A DNA stretch of 64,000 bases from Bradyrhizobium forestalis (GTDB lineage: Bacteria > Pseudomonadota > Alphaproteobacteria > Rhizobiales > Xanthobacteraceae): positions 24,896-88,895 of the forward strand of contig NZ_PGVG01000031.1 in the NCBI RefSeq assembly GCF_002795245.1. The letters run 5' to 3'. Below are positions 34,219-43,025 of the stretch, piece after piece. The notes under the pieces were generated by a model. It did not search any database, had not been told where the DNA came from, and saw only the letters and a program-made list of their open reading frames with translations. The position numbers were made by a program, and so were the translations under genes. How positions within the stretch are numbered: position 1 is the first letter of the stretch; every line of letters begins with the position of its first letter.

Positions 34219-35417
34219 AGCCCGAGCAGCCTCCTCAGCCGACCCTTCCGCTCGACGCCGAGCCCCGTGATCTCCCGTACGATCGGCGCGAGATGGCGTC
34301 GCAGTCCTGATACGTGCTTCAGCGCTGGAATTCCGAGATTGACCGCCTGGGTCATCCCCTTCCCAAGATCGGGTACGACCATGTCCGGCTCTGTCCCCAA
34401 CGCCTTGACCACCGCGGCCCTGGGAAGGCCGCCGGGACGATTGGCACGGTTTAGCAAGGTAAAGACCCGATCCCTGCCGGCAATGTTGGTGACGGCGGTC
34501 CGCAGTGCATGAGCATTGCGAAGTCCGGTCACCTCGGCCTCCAGCAGCACCAACACGTGCCGAGAAAGAGAGATCACCGGATGGATGGACGGCGGAAACG
34601 GGACCGGGACATCGACGACGACGTAATTGAATCGTTGGCGGAGCAGACCAAGGACGTGCCTCACGCCCGCTTCGGTGATGTCGAGCTGAGCATCGAGGTC
34701 CTCATCGGCGGAAATCAGGCTAACCCGCTCGTTGACTGCGATTGCGGCGCGCTCGAGGAACAGCGTGTCCGCCCGCATCGGGTTCTCCAAAGCGATGCGC
34801 AGGCCTGGTCCGGGCCGAACGCCCAACATCACGGCCGTTTCGCCGCCTTGAAGATGAAGGTCGAGCAGCGCGACCTTGGCCTTCGTGGTCTCGGCCAGTT
34901 GCAGCGCGAGGTTGATGGCGATGCTCGTGGCGCCGGCACCGCCCTGCGCGCCACAGATCGAGATCACATGCCCGCCTCGGTCGGCCGCACCGGGTGTACC
35001 CTCGCCAAGCAGCTTTGGGCGCAGCTGGTCCAGCACCATGTCCCGCGTGATCGGCCTCGGCAGGTACTCGATCAGACCGAGCTCCATGAGCTGGCGGTAG
35101 AAGGTGATCTCCCTGCTTTCACCGATCAGGGCCACCCGGACATCGGGCGGGCAGACGCCGGCCAGCCTCTCCAGTTCGGCAAATGGATCATCGATTCCGC
35201 TGATGTCCGTCACCAAGGCGGATAGTTCGCTGTCCGTCTCGAGCATCCGGATGGCATTGCGGATCGTGCCACGCTTGATCGAAATGTTGCTGCCTTCGAG
35301 GCCCTTGCGCAGAGCCGCAGCACTCAGCTCGTCATTTACGAAGCAGACGATTCGATTGCGCGCGACGACTGATGTCGCTTCTTCAGGCGTATTGACGGCC
35401 GCTATGTTGACGCTCAT
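34215..35417 (-). CDS. cpaE: Tad pilus localisation protein CpaE (TadZ-like)
   Basis: CpaE/TadZ is a MinD/ParA-like protein that places the pilus machine, usually at a cell pole. The 400-aa protein has an atypical receiver-like N-terminal half (residues 20-130) and a ParA-like domain (ISICGAQGGAGATSIAINLA; VALLDLHLQGG). The P-loop GGAGATS has Ala where most ParA proteins have the second Lys, a substitution also seen in other CpaE/TadZ proteins. The ATG at 35417 shares its first base with the cpaB stop (TGATG). An in-frame extension into cpaB was rejected. Confidence 0.9.
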   Translation of the reverse strand: MSVNIAAVNTPEEATSVVARNRIVCFVNDELSAAALRKGLEGSNISIKRGTIRNAIRMLETDSELSALVTDISGIDDPFAELERLAGVCPPDVRVALIGESREITFYRQLMELGLIEYLPRPITRDMVLDQLRPKLLGEGTPGAADRGGHVISICGAQGGAGATSIAINLALQLAETTKAKVALLDLHLQGGETAVMLGVRPGPGLRIALENPMRADTLFLERAAIAVNERVSLISADEDLDAQLDITEAGVRHVLGLLRQRFNYVVVDVPVPFPPSIHPVISLSRHVLVLLEAEVTGLRNAHALRTAVTNIAGRDRVFTLLNRANRPGGLPRAAVVKALGTEPDMVVPDLGKGMTQAVNLGIPALKHVSGLRRHLAPIVREITGLGVERKGRLRRLLGL

Positions 35418-36385
35418 CAACGTTTCTCCAGCAATTTGCCTGCCTGAACCACCATCGTCGCCCCGCGGCGGGATACTTCCGACCCGTCGCAGTTGAACAG
35501 AGTGTCGCCGTCGGCCGACTCCTGTTTCCTGACCGAGTATTGCTTTATCTGACCACCGGAATGAACGACGACCGCTGCAGTCCGGCCGGCAATCGCATTC
35601 TGGCGGGCGATTTCCGGCGACACATCGCAGCTGGACATGGCGCCGGTGTCCGCCGTATCCCACTGCTCGACTGCTGCCCGTACCGCCAGGGAGAGCGTTC
35701 CGAGCTGCCGTGCGACCGTGATCTTCTTGACCTGGTCTGGCGCGAGCTCCAACGACACGGTCTGTCCTTGCTTGCCGGCCACCGAGCCCGCCATCGAGCC
35801 TACGGTTCGGCCGCCCTGCATGATTTCCTGGTCAACCGCGATGACTCGAACGTTGCCCAGAACGGTTTCGCTCAAGGCCCGGCGCGCGGGATCTGCCTTC
35901 TCGAACACCTGGGTCAACAAGACATCGACATGATCGCCCGGCCTGATCAGCCCCGACACGCCGGACTCCTCGTCCACCTTGATGCTGATTGCACGGCTAT
36001 CCGGTGCCAGGACGCTGGCCAGGAAACCCCGATCTCGAGGTCGCAATACGTCCTGCAAGGTGATCGGACTGCCGGCGTCGACGAACTTGCGGATCAGAGA
36101 GCCGGGAAGTCCGGCCCTCGAGTCGGGTGTTTCTAGGATCGCCCCTGCAGGAAGGCGCTCAGGCGACACCGAGCGCACCGTGAAATCTTCTTCGCGGGCC
36201 AACGTACCTTTCGACAGTGGGCGAGCCGCGACGAAATACCCGACAGTCGTGGGAGGCGCCGGCCCTTGCTCTGCGACCGCTACCGGAACCTGTTTCGGCA
36301 GGTTCATGTTGTAGGCGATCAACCCGAATGCGGTGGTTGCGAGCAAAAGCACCAGGATGATTGAGAGGCGCAACGCTGATGACAT
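35417..36385 (-). CDS. cpaB: Flp pilus assembly protein CpaB
   Basis: CpaB/RcpC is a periplasmic protein with an N-terminal membrane anchor and an SAF domain, thought to sit near the secretin. The 322-aa protein has the anchor LSIILVLLLATTAFGLIAY and the SAF segment VGYFVAARPLSKGTLAREEDF. The RcpC-like C-terminal half includes SIKVDEESGVSGLIRPGDHVDVLLTQ and TVSLELAPDQVKKITVARQLGTLSLAVR. It follows cpaA by one base and is coupled to cpaE. Confidence 0.92.
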   Translation of the reverse strand: MSSALRLSIILVLLLATTAFGLIAYNMNLPKQVPVAVAEQGPAPPTTVGYFVAARPLSKGTLAREEDFTVRSVSPERLPAGAILETPDSRAGLPGSLIRKFVDAGSPITLQDVLRPRDRGFLASVLAPDSRAISIKVDEESGVSGLIRPGDHVDVLLTQVFEKADPARRALSETVLGNVRVIAVDQEIMQGGRTVGSMAGSVAGKQGQTVSLELAPDQVKKITVARQLGTLSLAVRAAVEQWDTADTGAMSSCDVSPEIARQNAIAGRTAAVVVHSGGQIKQYSVRKQESADGDTLFNCDGSEVSRRGATMVVQAGKLLEKR

Positions 36386-36386
36386 G

Positions 36387-36893
36387 TCAAAATCCTCTGC
36401 TTAAGACGGTCCAGATGCCACCGCACGCTATGGCCACGCCGTAAGGCAGGGGCGCGTGTCGCACGTGGCGCCAACGCTCGATCGCGTAGACACGGCGCGC
36501 GAGCGACGATCCGACCGGCGCCAACCTCGGATATGGCAGGGCGCGCATCACCAGATGGACCAGGGCAAGAACGCCCCCCATCAGCGAGGTTACCGTCAAC
36601 AGCTGAATCAAGCCCGTCGGCGGCAGACCAATGGCCAAAGCCACCAGCAACTTGACGTCGCCCCCGCCAATCCCACCGCTCTGGTAGAGCGCGAACAGCA
36701 GCAAGAACAGGATCGTCGCGGCGATGAGGGACTCGACGAGTTGCATCGGGCCGGCAAGCTGACCGGCAATCCCGAGCAGCGCCAGCACGAAACAGACGTC
36801 ATTTCGGATCAAGCGGGTCGCGACATCCTGCATTGCAACAAGCAGCAACAACAGGATTTCCAGTATCGCGGTGATGTAAGAAACCCAGCTCAT
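36387..36893 (-). CDS. cpaA: Prepilin peptidase CpaA (A24 family)
   Basis: CpaA cleaves the leader of the Flp prepilin and TadE/F pseudopilins. The 168-aa membrane protein has the two catalytic aspartates of A24 peptidases, one in the first loop (MQDVATRLIRND) and one in the GGGDVKLL motif. It has about five hydrophobic segments. The ATG at 36893 follows GAGG. An in-frame extension to 37271 only reads through flp in another frame. Confidence 0.92.
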   Translation of the reverse strand: MSWVSYITAILEILLLLLVAMQDVATRLIRNDVCFVLALLGIAGQLAGPMQLVESLIAATILFLLLFALYQSGGIGGGDVKLLVALAIGLPPTGLIQLLTVTSLMGGVLALVHLVMRALPYPRLAPVGSSLARRVYAIERWRHVRHAPLPYGVAIACGGIWTVLSRGF

Positions 36894-36991
36894 GCATGCC
36901 TCAAAGAGGTGGAAGGCACACCAAAAATGGAGAGAGAAGATTCGAGAGGGGGACACATTCCGATGCCCCCCTCTGGTGCCAGATGGCCGGA

Positions 36992-37201
36992 TCAAACTGC
37001 CGCGGTGAAAGCGGTGGTGATCGCGGCGATGCCGCCCGTCAGCGCCGTTCCGATTGCACCGCCGGCTCCAATGCCGAACACAGCTGACACTGCGCCGATG
37101 ATGCAAACCGCGACGATGATGTACTCGAACGACACCACGCCCTCCTGGTCGGCACGCAGGCGCTTCAAGGCGTCGGTGGTCTTGATGTAATATTGCAACA
37201 T
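36992..37201 (-). CDS. flp: Flp-type major pilin
   Basis: This 69-aa prepilin is the first gene of the Tad locus. It has a basic leader (MLQYYIKTTDALKRLRADQEG), then VVSFEYIIVAVCIIGAV, a Flp processing site with Gly before the cut and Glu-Tyr five to six residues after it. A Gly/Ala-rich hydrophobic tail follows. The ATG at 37201 has AAAGGG upstream, and a longer in-frame start (37276) would disrupt the leader. The 98-bp gap to cpaA is the widest in the block, consistent with higher expression of the pilin. Confidence 0.92.
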   Translation of the reverse strand: MLQYYIKTTDALKRLRADQEGVVSFEYIIVAVCIIGAVSAVFGIGAGGAIGTALTGGIAAITTAFTAAV

Positions 37202-37284
37202 AGGGAAACCCTTTCTTTCGAGACGAAGCTTCAGACACCCTTGGCGGCTGCGGACGATAACCGCCCGCCACCTCATAAACTCTT

Positions 37285-37316
37285 TATTAAATATTATCTC
37301 TAGTCAATATTTAATA
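37285..37316. promoter_or_regulatory. AT-rich inverted repeat upstream of flp
   Basis: A perfect 11-bp inverted repeat (TATTAAATATT / AATATTTAATA, 10-base spacer) begins 84 bases upstream of the flp start. A smaller GC hairpin (GGCCGG/CCGGCC, 37320-37341) follows. Position fits an operator or H-NS-type nucleation site for the pilus operon (inference). Confidence 0.5.
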
Positions 37317-38083
37317 TGCGGCCGGCTTTAATTTTCCGGCCTCGGACGATTTAAATTTTACGGGCGATCGATAAAATCGCATTGTATTACAATTGGATGC
37401 GTAAATTAACCACCAATCGACCGAGATTTAGAGGATAGTGCGGCATTCAAGCCGCGCAGCGGATCGTGCGATTTCTCTCCACGGCAGCTCTATTAATGCT
37501 GCACTGCATTTATTTAATTCATAGGCGCGCAGATTTGCTTGACCGCAAACGTAAAGGCCCGGTCTCGGCGCAGTGCACGATCTGACCGAAGCGCGGTTCA
37601 GCACCACGGCGCTTGTCCTCCGATGCGGTCGAGGCGGAGTAAGGTGCGGATGCAACCTGGAACGATTGGCGCCGCGCGGCCCGTTTCGAACCGGCCTGTG
37701 GTCTCGTCATGTGATGCTCGGATCGTGTCCCGTGGCCTGCTGTCAGTTACACCACGCCACGGGACACGATCTCCGCCCTGTACTGAGAGGACAACAGGAT
37801 TGCACACCGTCGGAATGGCGCACGCTCTACGAGCGGCTCCTTCGCGCTGCAACATCGGGACTGATTCAGTCCCCAGAACCACAACGGACATTGGCAACTC
37901 GAGCCAGAGGCTCCATCGTGCGTGCCGGCCCAAGCAACCGGATCTACCAAGCTGGGGCTTGTAGGACTTTCGATCCGTTGTAATGTCGCAACGTGCGGAA
38001 CTCGCATGGCTGCTTTCTAGAAAAGGAGGCGGTGTCACCAAGCAGGTGCGAACCAACGCGCCGGTTTTGGGATCGAGACCGAC
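37317..38083. other. 767-bp gene-poor region between the pilus and acyl-CoA/LIV operons
   Basis: No convincing gene is found. The left part (37317-37430) is AT-rich and upstream of flp. The middle contains the perfect 16-bp inverted repeat listed separately. The right part must hold the promoter of the plus-strand operon that starts at 38084; a strong AAAAGGAGG near 38020 is not in register with that gene. Confidence 0.4.
37721..37771. repeat. Perfect 16-bp inverted repeat with 19-base loop
   Basis: GATCGTGTCCCGTGGC (37721-37736) and its exact reverse complement (37756-37771) flank a 19-base loop. It would form a very stable hairpin or cruciform. It is not followed by a T-tract and lies over 300 bp from any gene. 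It may be a dispersed palindromic element, a mobile-element end or an RNA structure. Confidence 0.7.
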
Positions 38084-40054
38084 ATGGCCGGTGGTGGATC
38101 GTTCGACACGTTCCCCAGATTGCTTCTGCGCAATGCCGCGCGGTTCCGTGCGCGTCCGGCATTCCGGCACAAGGATCTTGGCATCTGGCAGACGTGGACC
38201 TGGGCCCAAGTGGCCGAGATCGTGCGCGCTTATGCAGCGGGCTTACATCGACTCGGAGTTCAGCCAGGAGACAAGATCGCCGTCGTCGGTTCCAATCGGC
38301 CAAAGCTCTATTGGACCGTCATGGCGGCGCAGGCGCTGCGCGCGATTCCGGTTCCGGTTTACTCGGATGCAATAGCCGACGAGCTTGCTTTTGTTCTCGC
38401 TCACGCTGAGGCAAAGCTTGTCGCAGCGCAAGATCAGGAACAGGTCGACAAGGTCTTGTCAGTATCCGATCGGGTGCCGCATCTCGAAACGATTGTCTAT
38501 GACGAGACGCGCGGGCTCGACGACTACGATCACGGCCGGTTGATGGCGATCGGCGATGTCATCGAAGACGGCCGCGCAGCGCTTGCGGCCGACGCGGCGC
38601 TTGGTGGACGGATCGATGAATTCATCCGGCAGGGCGACGGTTCTGACATCGCAATCATCCTCTACACTTCCGGAACGACCGGCGCGTCAAAGGGCGTCGT
38701 GCTGTCGACGCGGGGCTGCATTGATGCCGCGACGGATACCGTCAAATTCGACCGGCTGACCCACCAAGACGTGGTGTTCGCCTATTTGCCGCTGGCTTGG
38801 GTGGGTGATCATTACCTCAACTATGTGCAAGGTCTTGTCGCCGGATTCTGCATGGCGTGTCCCGAGAGTGGTGAAACGATCGAGCAGGATCGGCGTGAGA
38901 TCGGACCGACCTTCTATTTTGCGCCGCCGCGCGGTTTCGAGGCCATGCTGACGCGGGTGATGATCCGCATGGAAGACGCTGCGCCCATCAAGCGTCGAAT
39001 GTTCAACTACTTTCTTGGCATCGCGCGTCGGTATGGCGAGTCGATCCTGACTGGAAAGCCGGTGCCGCTGTCAGGCCGGCTGCTCTATCTGCTCGGGCGC
39101 TTGCTGGTCTACGAGCCTCTCAAGAATGTCCTTGGCCTGTCTCGTGTGCGTGTCGCGTATACTGCAGGCGAAGCCATCGGTCCGGAGCTATTCGCGTTCT
39201 ACCGCTCGATCGGACTAAACCTGAAGCAACTCTACGGTCAGACCGAAGCGTTCCTTTATGTGACGTGCCAGCCTGATGGCGAGATCTATTCCGATACGGT
39301 CGGCCCGGCAGCGCCAAACGTCGACCTCCGCATTGCAGAATCGGGCGAAGTGCAGTTCCGCTCCCCCGGCATGTTCGTCGGATACTTCAAGGATCAGGCC
39401 AAGACCGCGGAGGCGATGACGTCCGATGGTTACGTCAAGACTGGTGATGCGGGCTTCTTCGACGAGAAGACTGGACATCTGAAGATCATCGATCGTGCAA
39501 AAGATGTCGGCAGGCTGGCTGACGGCACGATGTTTGCGCCGAAGTATCTTGAAAACAAGCTGAAGTTCTTTCCCAACATCAAGGAAGCGGTCGTTTACGG
39601 CGACTCCAGGGAGTTCGTTTGCGCCATGGTCAATATCGACCCGGTTGCCGTCGCAAATTGGGCGGAGCGTAACAACGTCGCATACGGTTCCTATCAGGAG
39701 CTCGCCGGGCATCCGTTGGTCTACGACATGGTGGCGAATGATATTGACGAGGTGAACCGCTCGCTTGCCAAGGAGAAGGTGCTTGCGGGCGCTCAGATTC
39801 GCCGCTTTCTCATTCTGCATAAGGAACTCGACGCAGACGATGGCGAATTGACCCGGACGCAGAAGGTGCGTCGTCGGTTCATTAGCGACCGCTATGCGCC
39901 ACTGGTCACCGCGCTCTACAACGGCTCGCATGAAGCCGATATTTCCACCGAGGTCACTTTTGAGGATGGCCGCAAGGGCGCGATCGCAGCACAGGTAAAG
40001 ATCCACGACCTGCAAGTAATTGGTACGGCGGAAGCCCTGGGGAAGGCCGCATGA
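38084..40054 (+). CDS. AMP-forming acyl-CoA synthetase (long-chain type)
   Basis: This 656-aa ligase activates a carboxylic acid to its CoA thioester with ATP. It has the adenylation motif ILYTSGTTGASKGV (about 195), the LYGQTEA motif, YVKTGDAGFFDE and the later hinge region (KIIDRAKDVGRLADGTMFAPKYLEN). Length and the long C-terminal domain fit the FadD15/long-chain branch. It overlaps the LivG-like ATPase gene by four bases. Coupling to a LIV-type importer suggests the substrate is the imported acid. No strong ribosome-binding site precedes the ATG. Confidence 0.92.
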   Translation: MAGGGSFDTFPRLLLRNAARFRARPAFRHKDLGIWQTWTWAQVAEIVRAYAAGLHRLGVQPGDKIAVVGSNRPKLYWTVMAAQALRAIPVPVYSDAIADELAFVLAHAEAKLVAAQDQEQVDKVLSVSDRVPHLETIVYDETRGLDDYDHGRLMAIGDVIEDGRAALAADAALGGRIDEFIRQGDGSDIAIILYTSGTTGASKGVVLSTRGCIDAATDTVKFDRLTHQDVVFAYLPLAWVGDHYLNYVQGLVAGFCMACPESGETIEQDRREIGPTFYFAPPRGFEAMLTRVMIRMEDAAPIKRRMFNYFLGIARRYGESILTGKPVPLSGRLLYLLGRLLVYEPLKNVLGLSRVRVAYTAGEAIGPELFAFYRSIGLNLKQLYGQTEAFLYVTCQPDGEIYSDTVGPAAPNVDLRIAESGEVQFRSPGMFVGYFKDQAKTAEAMTSDGYVKTGDAGFFDEKTGHLKIIDRAKDVGRLADGTMFAPKYLENKLKFFPNIKEAVVYGDSREFVCAMVNIDPVAVANWAERNNVAYGSYQELAGHPLVYDMVANDIDEVNRSLAKEKVLAGAQIRRFLILHKELDADDGELTRTQKVRRRFISDRYAPLVTALYNGSHEADISTEVTFEDGRKGAIAAQVKIHDLQVIGTAEALGKAA

Positions 40055-40836
40055 GAGCGCCCGACACGAACGAAATCCTGCTTCAAATCGACGGCGTGGC
40101 GCTGAGCTTCGGCGGCGTCAGGGCGCTGAGGGACGTTTCGTTCAACATCCGAAAGGGCGAAATACGCGCCATCATCGGCCCTAACGGCGCCGGCAAGACC
40201 TCGATGTTGAATGTCATCAACGGTTTCTATCATCCTGATCATGGCGCCATCACCTTCAAGGGCCGCACCCGAACCAAAATGCAGCCATTCGAAGCGGCCC
40301 GCGGCGGCATCGCGCGCACGTTTCAGAACGTTGCCCTGTTCAAGGGAATGAGCGCGCTCGACAACATCATGGCTGGCCGCACCTTGAAGGTGCGCCGCGG
40401 CCTGTTGTGGCAGATCCTGCGTTATGGCCCTGCGCTGGCAGAGGAGGTCGAGCACCGGCACCGGGTCGAAGAGATTATCGATTTTCTGGAGATCGAGGCG
40501 ATCCGCAAGGTGCCGGTTGCGCGTTTGCCGTACGGCTTGCAGAAGCGCGTCGAACTTGGACGCGCCCTTGCGATGGAGCCCGACCTTCTCCTCCTCGACG
40601 AGCCGATGGCCGGCATGAATCTCGAGGAGAAGGAGGACATGTCGCGGTTCATCATCGACGTGAATAATCATTACGGCACGACGATCGCGCTGATCGAGCA
40701 TGACATGGCTGTTGTCATGGATCTCTCGCATCGCGTGGCGGTGCTCGATCATGGCGTAAAGATCGCCGACGGCACGCCGGACGAGGTGAAGAAGAACCAG
40801 GCCGTCCTCGACGCCTATCTTGGCGTTGCGCACTGA
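40051..40836 (+). CDS. livG: LIV-type ABC transporter ATPase (LivG-like)
   Basis: This 261-aa cytoplasmic ATPase has Walker A GPNGAGKTSMLNV, Q-loop ARTFQNVALF, a degenerate signature (LPYGLQKRVELGRALA, with LPYG in place of LSGG), Walker B LLLLDEPMAGMN and the switch His (IEHDM). These are LivG features. The ATG overlaps the synthetase stop (ATGA), and the permease gene follows after nine bases. Confidence 0.92.
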   Translation: MRAPDTNEILLQIDGVALSFGGVRALRDVSFNIRKGEIRAIIGPNGAGKTSMLNVINGFYHPDHGAITFKGRTRTKMQPFEAARGGIARTFQNVALFKGMSALDNIMAGRTLKVRRGLLWQILRYGPALAEEVEHRHRVEEIIDFLEIEAIRKVPVARLPYGLQKRVELGRALAMEPDLLLLDEPMAGMNLEEKEDMSRFIIDVNNHYGTTIALIEHDMAVVMDLSHRVAVLDHGVKIADGTPDEVKKNQAVLDAYLGVAH

Positions 40837-40845
40837 GGAGGATTC

Positions 40846-41775
40846 GTGATCGCATTGGGTCAGTTTCTTGAGGTCCTGATCGGCGGCTTGATGTCCGGCG
40901 TACTGTATTCGCTGGTCGCGCTCGGCTTCGTACTGATCTTCAAGGCGTCCGGCGTCTTCAATTTTGCCCAGGGCGCAATGGTACTGCTTGCAGGACTGGC
41001 GCTGGTTCGCGCCCTCGATCTACTGATTGCCAACGGCTTTCCGTATTGGGCTGCGGTCGTCCTCGGCATCGGTTTTGCTGCTGCGATCATGGCGATGACG
41101 GCCTGGCTGATCGAGCGGTTCGTGATCGGACCTCTTGTCAACCAAGACGCACTCACGCTGTTCATGTCCACAATCGGCGTGACATTCGTCCTCGAGGGCG
41201 CAGCGGAGATGATCTTCGGGTCGGATGTTTATCCATTGCGGCTATTCCCGACGGACGCCTGGTTTTTGTTTGAGAGTCTCTTCCCGGGTGGAATTCTGAT
41301 CAACAAGCTGGATGTCTGGGGTGCCTTGATCGCAGGCATTCTGGTCGCCGGCCTTGCTCTCTTCTTCCAGTGGACCAAGACCGGTCGCGCACTCAGGGCT
41401 GTGGCCGACGACCACTTGGCCGCGCATTCGGTCGGGATTCCGATCAGTTGGATCTGGTTCGTGGTCTGGCTGGTTGCCGGTCTCGTTGCGCTGGTCGCGG
41501 CGACCGTGTGGGGTACCAAGCTAGGCGTACAGTTTTCCATTACGTTTCTCGCGCTGAAGGCCCTGCCCGTTCTGATCATTGGCGGCCTTACGTCGATTCC
41601 AGGAGCCATCGCCGGCGGCCTCATTGTGGGGGCGGGCGAGAAGATCGCCGAGGTGTTCCTGGGGCCGTCCATCGGTGGCGGCATCGAATATTGGTTTGCT
41701 TACGTGCTGGCGTTGGCGGTGCTGCTTGTGCGGCCGCAGGGGCTGTTCGGCGAACGGATCATCGAGCGCATCTGA
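40846..41775 (+). CDS. livH: LIV-type ABC transporter permease (LivH-like)
   Basis: This 309-aa permease has about eight membrane segments and the LivH-type opening (GLMSGVLYSLVALGFVLIFKASGVFNFAQGAM). The later loop KALPVLIIGGLTSIPGAIAGGLIVG is the ATPase-contact region. GTG start at 40846 follows GAGGAGGATTC. It pairs with LivM in the inner membrane. Confidence 0.92.
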   Translation: MIALGQFLEVLIGGLMSGVLYSLVALGFVLIFKASGVFNFAQGAMVLLAGLALVRALDLLIANGFPYWAAVVLGIGFAAAIMAMTAWLIERFVIGPLVNQDALTLFMSTIGVTFVLEGAAEMIFGSDVYPLRLFPTDAWFLFESLFPGGILINKLDVWGALIAGILVAGLALFFQWTKTGRALRAVADDHLAAHSVGIPISWIWFVVWLVAGLVALVAATVWGTKLGVQFSITFLALKALPVLIIGGLTSIPGAIAGGLIVGAGEKIAEVFLGPSIGGGIEYWFAYVLALAVLLVRPQGLFGERIIERI

Positions 41776-41790
41776 GGCAAGGAGTTCATT

Positions 41791-42918
41791 GTGCTCTATC
41801 GCGAGACTGGCCAATTCAAGACGGCCTACGCACAGGACATGGCGATCTTTCCGATCCGTCAGGACCGTATTGGGCTCGGCATCTTGCTCGGCATCGCTTT
41901 CATCGGCGTGCCGCTGCTCGCCACTTTCCATATCTGGCCTTTCGGCCGTGACTACCTGCTGTGGGCGATTCTGCTACCCTTCCTGGTCCTCGCACTCGCC
42001 GCAATCGGCACAAACATTCTCGTCGGCTACTGCGGCCAGATCTCGCTCGGCAGCGGCGCGTTCATGGCCATCGGCGCCTATTCCGCATACAAATTGGGGA
42101 CCGGCGTTCATATTCCGCTTGCCTGGCTTGGCTTCGCGATCTCGATCCCGCCGTTGCCGGTATTGGCTTCCATTTTGCTCGGAGGGCTCGCGGCGGCGGG
42201 TTGCGGAATTCTCTTCGGCATTCCCAGCCTGCGAATCAAGGGCCTCTATCTGGCGGTTGCAACACTCGCGGCGCAGTTCTTCTTCGACTGGGTATTCCTA
42301 CGGGTTCCATGGTTTACCAATTACGCCCCGTCAGGGTCTGTCAATGCACCAGAGCTGAATTTCTTCGGTGCGGTCGTTCAAACGCCGGTCGAGCGCTATC
42401 TGTTGTGCCTGACCTTCGTCACCGTGATCGCGTTCCTGGCGAAGAACCTTGTTCGCGGCAATCTCGGCAGACAGTGGATGGCAATCCGCGACATGGATAT
42501 CGCTGCCGAGCTGATCGGGATCCGCCCACTCTATGCAAAGCTGACGGCTTTTGCAGTCTCTTCCTTCATCATCGGCGTGGCCGGCGCACTCTGGGCGTTC
42601 GTCTATCTGGGTTCATGGGAGCCGCTCGCGTTCTCGATCGACCGTTCGCTGCAGCTTCTATTCATGGTCATCATCGGCGGGCTCGGATCGATCATGGGTT
42701 CGTTCGTCGGGGCGGCCTTCATCCTCATTGTGCCGATCATGCTGAACCTGATTCCAACCGAGCTCGGCGTCCCACTTTCGACGGAGACGATTACGCACCT
42801 CGAATTCATCATCTTCGGATCGTTGATCTGCTATCTTCTCATCAAGGAACCCCATGGGTTCGCCCGGCTGATATCCATATGCAAGGAGAAGCTCAGGCTT
42901 TGGCCGTTTCCTTATTGA
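41791..42918 (+). CDS. livM: LIV-type ABC transporter permease (LivM-like)
   Basis: This 375-aa permease has about ten membrane segments and LivM landmarks: GYCGQISLGSGAFMAIGAYSAY, GIPSLRIKGLYLAVATLAAQFF, RDMDIAAELIGI and FMVIIGGLGSIMGSFVGAAFI. The GTG start at 41791 follows AAGGAG. The 107-bp gap before the binding-protein gene is the longest spacing so far in the operon. Confidence 0.92.
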   Translation: MLYRETGQFKTAYAQDMAIFPIRQDRIGLGILLGIAFIGVPLLATFHIWPFGRDYLLWAILLPFLVLALAAIGTNILVGYCGQISLGSGAFMAIGAYSAYKLGTGVHIPLAWLGFAISIPPLPVLASILLGGLAAAGCGILFGIPSLRIKGLYLAVATLAAQFFFDWVFLRVPWFTNYAPSGSVNAPELNFFGAVVQTPVERYLLCLTFVTVIAFLAKNLVRGNLGRQWMAIRDMDIAAELIGIRPLYAKLTAFAVSSFIIGVAGALWAFVYLGSWEPLAFSIDRSLQLLFMVIIGGLGSIMGSFVGAAFILIVPIMLNLIPTELGVPLSTETITHLEFIIFGSLICYLLIKEPHGFARLISICKEKLRLWPFPY

Positions 42919-43025
42919 AGGAGCGATCGCGCCTAGATCGCAATGCGGATGGCGGCCAATGGCAAAGGAGGAAGGAAACAAATCCCCCGGACTAAGAAGA
43001 GGGGCTCAAGAAGGAGATTATCAAC

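Noticed and set aside
36894..37271. N-terminal extension of CpaA
   Set aside because: It only reads through the flp gene in another frame; the real start has GAGG before the ATG at 36893.
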